The notes beneath the pieces were generated by a model. It was not told the DNA's origin, ran no database searches, and saw only the letters and a program-made list of their open reading frames with translations. Below, one piece after another: positions 57,815 to 64,000 of a stretch of DNA of 64,000 nt. The stretch comes from Volvox africanus (lineage: Eukaryota; Chlorophyta; Chlorophyceae; Chlamydomonadales; Volvocaceae): contig BSDZ01000079.1 of the NCBI GenBank assembly GCA_030268105.1, positions 3,353,501 to 3,417,500 on the forward strand. The letters are read 5' to 3'. Positions within the stretch are counted from its first letter, which is position 1. The number at the start of each line of letters is the position of its first letter. A program made the translations under genes and the position numbers.

Positions 57815-59584
57815 TCAGTAGCCAGCCAACTCGACGCACGGCACGTACAGGGCGCAAGGTGACGTTGCACCGGCTGCCTCGTATGCAAACACTGCCAGGA
57901 CGCGCAGAGGCGCGTTACCTGGATGATTCCACCGCGCGCACCAGGCGCGCAGCCATGGCGGCACCTCAATCGTGTATACAACGCACGACGCAGAGGGGTG
58001 AGCTGCAAGAACATGTTCTAGCAGAAAGCGTGTCATCGCAAGCCAGCCCGGCAGACCAGCGTGCATTCCCTCGCACATCTGCGATACAGAAGGTCAAAAG
58101 TACGCTCAGTTCAGATCATCGTTAGCAGCGTAACGCACTATTATTGAGACTGATTTGTAGATTGGGCATAACCGCCCGGCTTAGCATTACGCCACACCAA
58201 CACATCCCAAAGCCGCCACAATATAGTTATTGGGGTACATGCCACTGGGAGGGCTGTCGTGTGTCACATTTACATGACAGTTGCCCACCAATATATGTAT
58301 GGCCGCGACAACCAAGCCCTCACCCTGGCATGTACAGCTAAGCCTCATCGGCAGGACACACATGATCGACATAGCGTGAACAAGCAAAAAAGCGTGTCCT
58401 GAATCGTTCCACCATGAGTCAGCACCTATGTACCTCAGCGCCTTGTGAGGCCGAAAAGCGCTGCCATAGCTGCCCACGTGGAGCACGAGTGAAGCTGTGG
58501 TAGCCACGCAGCATGGAAGTCGGCAGCTCCGCGAAGTGCCGGGCAAGCAGGACATTCAATTCCGCGAACGCGTGCCTGGGTGTTTGCAAAAGAAGGCGTA
58601 CAGTGAGCGAGTACGGTGACTACTCTCTGCAAGTACAACAGCAGCACTGGCTGGGCTCTGTCTCCTGTCTTGCACATTAATCTTATAAGCAATCAACGCT
58701 CATCAACTTCACGCCGCTACGCCTGCTATGCCTCACCATCCCCACCATCTGGTATCTTTTCTTGACAACATATGCTAGACTTTTGATTTGTGCAGGCCTT
58801 GAAGAACAGGTGAACTAAAACTTTTTATCTGAACCCCGATGTTCAGGTGCTTTTACACAGGCTAGGACCACCTTAGGACCGCCGAGGCCAACCTTCGGTA
58901 TGTTCTGAATCAAATTTGACTTTAACGATCTACCCGCTTCGAGCCTCCGATGTACGCAAATTTTCCTGCAAATAATTGCAAGGGATCTCACACGGCTGTG
59001 ATCTAAACTTGAGGAACGGCATGGCTGCTGATCACATACACAGCCTGGAGCCGCTGCCTTCCAGCAATGTCCGGAGGTAGACCGTCAGATCATTCATAGC
59101 CGAAATAACTTCCAACCCTTGCTTACCACATTACAGTTCCCAAGCTAGCAGCAACGGCGCTGCTTAGAGAAAGACCACCGTTGCCCGCAAGCTGGCACCT
59201 CACCAAGCAGGTTGCCAAGTGTTCAAGGAACTGGCAAGCATCAGGGCAATAAGGAGGAGCTTGAATGCCCAGCACACTTAAGTAGTCCATCGTTCCAAGT
59301 ATTTGAGAGGTAGCGCCCGGCCAAGCTGTGGAACTGCAGCTGGGCACAGTAGTTAGATGTAGGGCGGAAACAGCGTCGGCCTGCTCTGTTGCGCCAGGAT
59401 CATTCATATCATCTGAAGAGGATGAATTGGCCTGGCACTGGTACGAAGTTAGGCCGAACGGCGATGGTGAGGCCCTCGAACCCCAACTACTGCGGACACG
59501 CTTCGCGTTTGACGTATAAAACGGAAGCGCCCCGGGTGGCACTGATTCATGACCTGCAAATGTTTCAGCACTTCGCTTCGCCAT
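57815..59584 (-). CDS. Unrecognised protein, three exons
   Basis: Exons inferred: 59584-59127, 58575-58434, 58078-57815; the phases match and the total is 864 nt (287 aa). Exon 1 begins MAKRSAETFAGHESVPPGAL, has a Ser/Asp patch and the segment LGIQAPPYCPDACQFLEHLA, and ends at a strong donor (AATGTG|GTAAGC). Exon 2 reads HAFAELNVLLARHFAELPTS then MLRGYHSFTRAPRGQLWQRF. Exon 3 reads GMHAGLPGWLAMTRFLLEHV, CVVYTIEVPPWLRAW and LRVLAVFAYEAAG to a TGA. I do not recognise a family. The coding case rests on exact phase agreement, good splice sites and protein-like composition. The 5' end is uncertain: in another frame FTAQEWRSEVLKHLQ (about 59620-59570), between a good acceptor and a GT, could be an alternative exon. 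Confidence 0.55.
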
Positions 59585-61877
59585 TCCTGCGCCGTGAACT
59601 GACAAGCTGTAAAGCCCCTGAGACGGAACGCCGCGTCCTCAGAAGCCGTCGTTGACTTAGGAAAACCTGGGTCCGTGTCTCTGCCTTTGTCGTTCTAAAT
59701 TGAGTATAAATTAATGCATCCAGCGCGCAGCATTAGGAGTATGGGAAGGTCAACCCTTGCAACGCCGCAGTAGTAAGAATTTGGCATGTAAGATGGAAAA
59801 ATAATGTAAAATTGGATTATTCTGCGTCTACAGATGCCGGCCGTCGGTGTGCATACCTTGGAACTGCGACGGGTCAAGCTAAGCTTTCAATTGCCTCCGC
59901 CAAGCAAGGCGGCTGCTTGATATGCAAGCAAGTTTTGTAACGATTCATAAATGGCTAATATTTATAATGTAATCATATAGTAATATAAACCGGTGTACAA
60001 ATGGAACCAGTACGACAGTGAGCCTAAAATTGACAAGGAAACGGTATCCGATTCTTGCAATCCTTGTATTACGGAAATAATATGACCAATATGAACGCTT
60101 TATTTTGTGTAGGTTTGAAGTGATTGCATCACCTTCAAGGCATCCGTGCGCTCACCACCTCAGGGCCGCTCGCTCTTCTACTCACATGGGCCACCTGCCT
60201 CCTGTGTCCGCAAGCATGAATCCAAATTTCCTAAAGATGTTTCGAGCTAGTGACATAGAGTAAGTAATGCCCTCATGGCATAGAACTCGATTGATTTCAT
60301 CTGTAGCTGCTGCTTTTACGAGTCCTAGGTCTCTACCTGGTGAAGGATTCAGTTTCAATTAGGACGTCAGTTTTCGGATTTCCTGGATTGGTAATTCCGA
60401 AGGTTCTGTTGGCGCGCAAGGGTGTGTAGCTATGTACCGCATCCGTGTGTCTGTGTCCCCTTGTCATGATTTACCACCATACGCTTCTGTATTAAGATTT
60501 ATGGGGAAATTGCATGTTCGGCTCCCTATCCCTTTTCCAGCGGCAGCTCGTATATCGCGGTACATTAGCTTCGTGCTGTGGGTCCCCGATCTCCCCGGTA
60601 AAGCATGCGGTTTGGGATGGAACTTGTGAGTGTACCGCCCCGCTAAGTCACTGCTTCCAATTTGCTCAACATGTTCAAATTTTGCCATTCATATCAGTTT
60701 GAAGTGGGTGAATCATGTCTTGCCAATTGTTGTGATTAGTTGCTTTGCGTTTCCTGTTGGAATGGTTTTGTTTGCCATAGACTAAATTGCAGCTTCCGGC
60801 ACGTTTCGGAGCTATGCTCAATCCACAAGCTGAGCAAGATGTGGTTATTTTCGTTAATTTTGAACAGCACAATTCCAGCGTTTTATAGCTGAATTCCCAC
60901 CAGGTCCTATTAGGTATAATGAAGCCGTAGTTTGCTAAAGCTGTAAGTTCCAAAAGGGTATTCCGAACGGGTGTCCCTGTGCCTTCTATAAATCTGCAGT
61001 TGCCGACTGTGCCCCAGCATGCGTAATTGCAGCGCTGAACTGGTTGCCGCAGGGGATGCATACTGTCCTCTTACCTCATGGAAATCCGTGCATTGAGGAG
61101 ATATGCTGGAAATGCGGTGAGCCGTCCTTGTTGTCCGCCCGTTTGCATTACCAGTGCAATTCATTCTTCTTTGAACCATTAAGGTAGCTTTAACATTGAA
61201 CTTTTTAGTCTCTCGGTAATTATGACGGAAGAAATCATCAATCGTTCTTTTCCCCTACCATGCTTACTAAGAGCACGGCTGCGCAAAATTTAATCCCATC
61301 TTCACTCGTCAAACTACCTATTCATTTATAATAATTCTCGAATACTATTCTTCCTGACTACCTTTGGCTAAGCGCGCGGCCTATCCTGGTTTCTTCCCGT
61401 CGAACCCTCCGCGAAACGTCCATGAGGTCTTGGTCCGAAATTGTAGCAAGGGCTTGTAGAATAAGCCCATTCTAATACATGTTATTGTGTGATTTTAAAT
61501 TTTCTGGATCAGCTTTTAGCCATACCTCTGAGTCCGTCTGTCGTTGCGGTCGACGCGACTGATAATAGGCTAGAAACGTTTTGGGATAGCTTTTTAATGA
61601 TCTGACATGTGTTGTTTATATATATTTGAATTGATACTGAGTTTTCTGTAAACGGATGCAATCAGAGCAGTCGCTTGTATACGGCGAAACTGTTGGGTCA
61701 GGTTTCAGGAACAATCAATTGGCCAGCCCAAATAAAACCCAGTTGTTTTGTAAATGATAAATAAATTATGGAACTTATATATACTCAAACAAAGCTCTAT
61801 AGCCTTCACATGAGTCGAGCGCACGGTACATATTCCTCTGGTGTGTCCAGTGACAGCACAATCGTCCGAAATAAGAA
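59585..61877. other. Intergenic, divergent promoters
   Basis: 2.3 kb between two genes pointing away from each other. It is AT-richer than average from about 59900 to 61850, with no supported gene. Promoters of both neighbours are expected here, or 5' exons of the gene at 61878. Confidence 0.45.
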
Positions 61878-64000
61878 ATGGCACAAAAAGTACTTCTTTC
61901 TCAGGCGCTCTGGCTAATCTCCATTCCGGAGGCAGCTGCTCGACTCCATGGGCAGCATGCGAGAGGGCGCATCAGCATAAGCGAAATGAGCCTTCGCTCT
62001 CCAAAATCTTCATCTGGCGCTACTACACCTGGTATGCTGGTTGGACGGCTGCTCACGGAAGCAATCGTTTTCGCCAGGAACGCCATCACCCGTTTCGCAA
62101 ACAGCGAACGCCCCAACGCCGCGGCTCTTAACCCTTTGGCCTTTAGCGAGTCTCTGATTCAGTCCCAACAGGACGTACTGCCCTCTCTGTCGTCTTTCCA
62201 GCGCTCCCTCAAAGCCGCGACAGAAACTACGGAACCCGCCGACAGCTACGAGTTGGATCCAACCGACTTTGTCGATAGCATCGATGAAGTCGCCGCCCTG
62301 GCGGGCATCGCGGCCTGCCACATACTCCTCAGCATCGGTCATAGCGATCCAAGGGACTCCGCGTCGTCCGCTTCGGATGCCCTGCGCGGCCTTAAGGAAA
62401 CGTTGCGTGCTGCTACGACCGCCTTAGGCGAGGGCGGCAGTGGTTCGGGCGTAGCCATCCTGCAAGAGCTTGGTCTTGGTTCAGCCCCCTTCCAGGTCTG
62501 CCTTCTAGTCGTCCTCGCGCATAACCTTGACCGGCTGCGGCAAATTGCATTCTCCCAAATGGCAGTGTGCCGCCGAGATGCAGTTGCTGTGGTCAAACTT
62601 CTGGACGAGCTGACGAGCCTGGCATATGGCAGCCGCAGCGACTGCGCAATCGCTGCAGGAGGTGGAGGCGGCGGAGGTCTTAGCGGTCGACTGAGTATTG
62701 TCGTGCAGCTTTCAGATCGTGAGCATGTTAGCCGGAAGGCTAGTCCCAGTGGTGCTGCTGCTGTTGCCGACGGGGATGAAGGTCACGGGCCATTTCTGCA
62801 AGCCCTCCGAGAGGTGGGTGCGATAACTGAAACCAGCTGGGGGCTGGCGGTGGATGCGCGAGTGATCTGTCACAGCTCCCGGGTAACCCTCACACGAAGC
62901 TGTCCCCTGCGAGTTGATATGCATTGCATTCCTGATGCCGTGCAGCATCAAGCAGTCATGAAGCTGTGATGATTGTTCCATTTACTTTCCTCGCCGCCGA
63001 TTGTGCAATTAACGGGCGCCCACTGGGAACTACCACTCGCAAAGGGAGGCTTGAGAGGTTTATGCATCCAGATCTGGGCAATCCCAAGAGGTGCCCTTGG
63101 GCGGGCGCCACCTCGTCCGCGCGGGTGAGATTTCCCTTGATGCACCAAGCCCATCCCCATCACTGTTAGAGGCAGGTCTGTCCGAGCGGCCTCTAACGAC
63201 TGTTCTCTTCCTTCTCATCCTTCTCGACTCGCCACTGTGTTATTCCAATATCAGATCCCTACTCAGCCCACCTGCTCGGGTCCTGCTTTCCGTCCTGCGG
63301 CTGTCCGGGTCTGCTCGCCCCCTGCCATGACGCCCCGCAGATTGCGGGCGAGTTACGCAGCAGCATGTCAGCCTCAGGAAATGGTAGCGCCGCGGCAGCA
63401 GTTCTGGAGACAGTCCTGCAAGCGGCTTATCGCCGTACCATTGAGGAGCTACAACGCACGGGCGTGTCCCTATCGCCAGGCAGTGAAGACGGTATCCCCG
63501 ACAAAGGAACCGCCTCCATAGATAACCGACATCTTTCCACCAGTATGGTGCAGCTTTCGCGCGTCGACAGCTGGCGCAGCAGTTTCAGCAGCAGTGGTGG
63601 CGGTGCCGGAGGAGGTGCTTTTAACAGTAACGCGCAGCAGGAGATGCCCTGCGTAAGGATTAGTGGCGGAGGCGGAGGCGGAGGCGGAGGCGGAGGCGGA
63701 GGTGGAGACGGCGGCTTGCAACCGGTGAAATCGCGTGTGCTGGCACGCCTCGGAACTCTGATAAATCATCAGGATAACGAAGAACATGATGTTGCCGCAG
63801 CGGATACTACAAAGGCCACTGCGCAATGGCTTCGCCAGCTTCCTTCTTCTCAATCCGATATCTCGGCTAGGACGTCAGTGTCAATGTCTTCGTCGCTATC
63901 GCTATCTGCAGCCCACGCCCAGGCACAGCCGCCTGCGGTGGTGGCGCCAGCGGTCACACAGGGAGTACTCGCCAGTCAGTCGACTGCGGCCCCTCGCGTA
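61878..64000 (+). CDS. Unrecognised large protein, two exons, runs off the window
   Basis: Exon 61878-62813 is open for 312 codons and joins in phase 0 (CGAGAG|GTGGGT ... CCCGCAG|ATTGCG) to an exon at 63341 that is open to the window end (220 codons, no stop). If that donor were ignored the frame would end at a TGA at 62967-62969, giving a 363-residue protein. Segments: GMLVGRLLTEAIVFARNAIT, DSIDEVAALAGIAACHILLS, FQVCLLVVLAHNLDRLRQIA; then AAVLETVLQAAYRRTIEELQ, MVQLSRVDSWRSSFSSS, a Gly run coded by GGAGGC repeats, and TAQWLRQLPSSQSD. Mixed helical and low-complexity, soluble, no domain recognised. The start may be 61878 or the in-frame ATG at 61986; earlier exons are possible. Confidence 0.62.
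63665..63704. repeat. GGAGGC hexanucleotide repeat (poly-Gly coding)
   Basis: About seven tandem GGAGGC units inside the open exon at the right edge, coding a glycine run of about 14 residues. Typical of volvocine low-complexity tracts and likely length-variable. Confidence 0.9.

Overview
The window looks like nuclear DNA of a volvocine green alga (Chlamydomonas/Volvox group). Moderately GC-rich genes are cut into many short exons by introns of about 190-850 bases with GTGAGT/GTGCGT/GTAAGT donors, 3' flanks carry TGTAA, and several genes fit volvocine biology: expansin-like wall proteins, an OPR-type organelle RNA-binding candidate and a prolyl 4-hydroxylase. The species is inferred, not shown. 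Gene models were built by hand, joining exons only where splice dinucleotides, reading phase and family motifs agreed; nearly all close to an exact multiple of three.

Layout: CorA-type Mg2+ transporter (-, 30-4498) and, divergent from it, a prolyl 4-hydroxylase (+, 4980-9102); OPR/FAST-like helical-repeat protein (-, 11267-14843) divergent from an armadillo-repeat protein (+, 15455-18200); TPR protein (+, 21081-26836); DHRS12-like short-chain dehydrogenase (+, 28612-31127); two tandem single-domain expansin-like genes (+, 33038-34853 and 37620-40951); a disordered-protein ORF (-, 43371-44375); WDR26/GID7 subunit of the CTLH/GID ubiquitin ligase (-, 46524-53434, 14 exons); ribosomal protein eS25 (-, 55799-56122); an unrecognised three-exon gene (-, 57815-59584); and an unrecognised gene running off the right edge (+, 61878-64000). 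Wide gaps between these hold no gene I can support.

The standout is at 22808-25121: about 2.3 kb of very AT-rich DNA of Rickettsiales type inside intron 4 of the TPR gene. It is a mosaic of broken bacterial pieces: the start of a VapC-type toxin gene with its VapB/Phd-type antitoxin, an alphaproteobacterial RpoC fragment, a HAD-like hydrolase without a start codon, and IS256- and IS982-type transposase scraps. The alga's exons on either side are intact and in phase. The insertion sits exactly at the exon 4/intron boundary and is bounded by AGGT on both sides. Its right end therefore reads as a splice acceptor fused to the presumed old donor (TTTTCTAG|GTGGGC), a possible recursive splice site. 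Rickettsiales endosymbionts are known in volvocine algae, so a living or past endosymbiont is the natural source.

A second good observation is the expansin pair. Exon lengths agree exactly if the downstream copy has two extra introns (118 = 77+41 and 94 = 67+27), giving a clean case of intron gain or loss between tandem duplicates, including a 27-nt exon.
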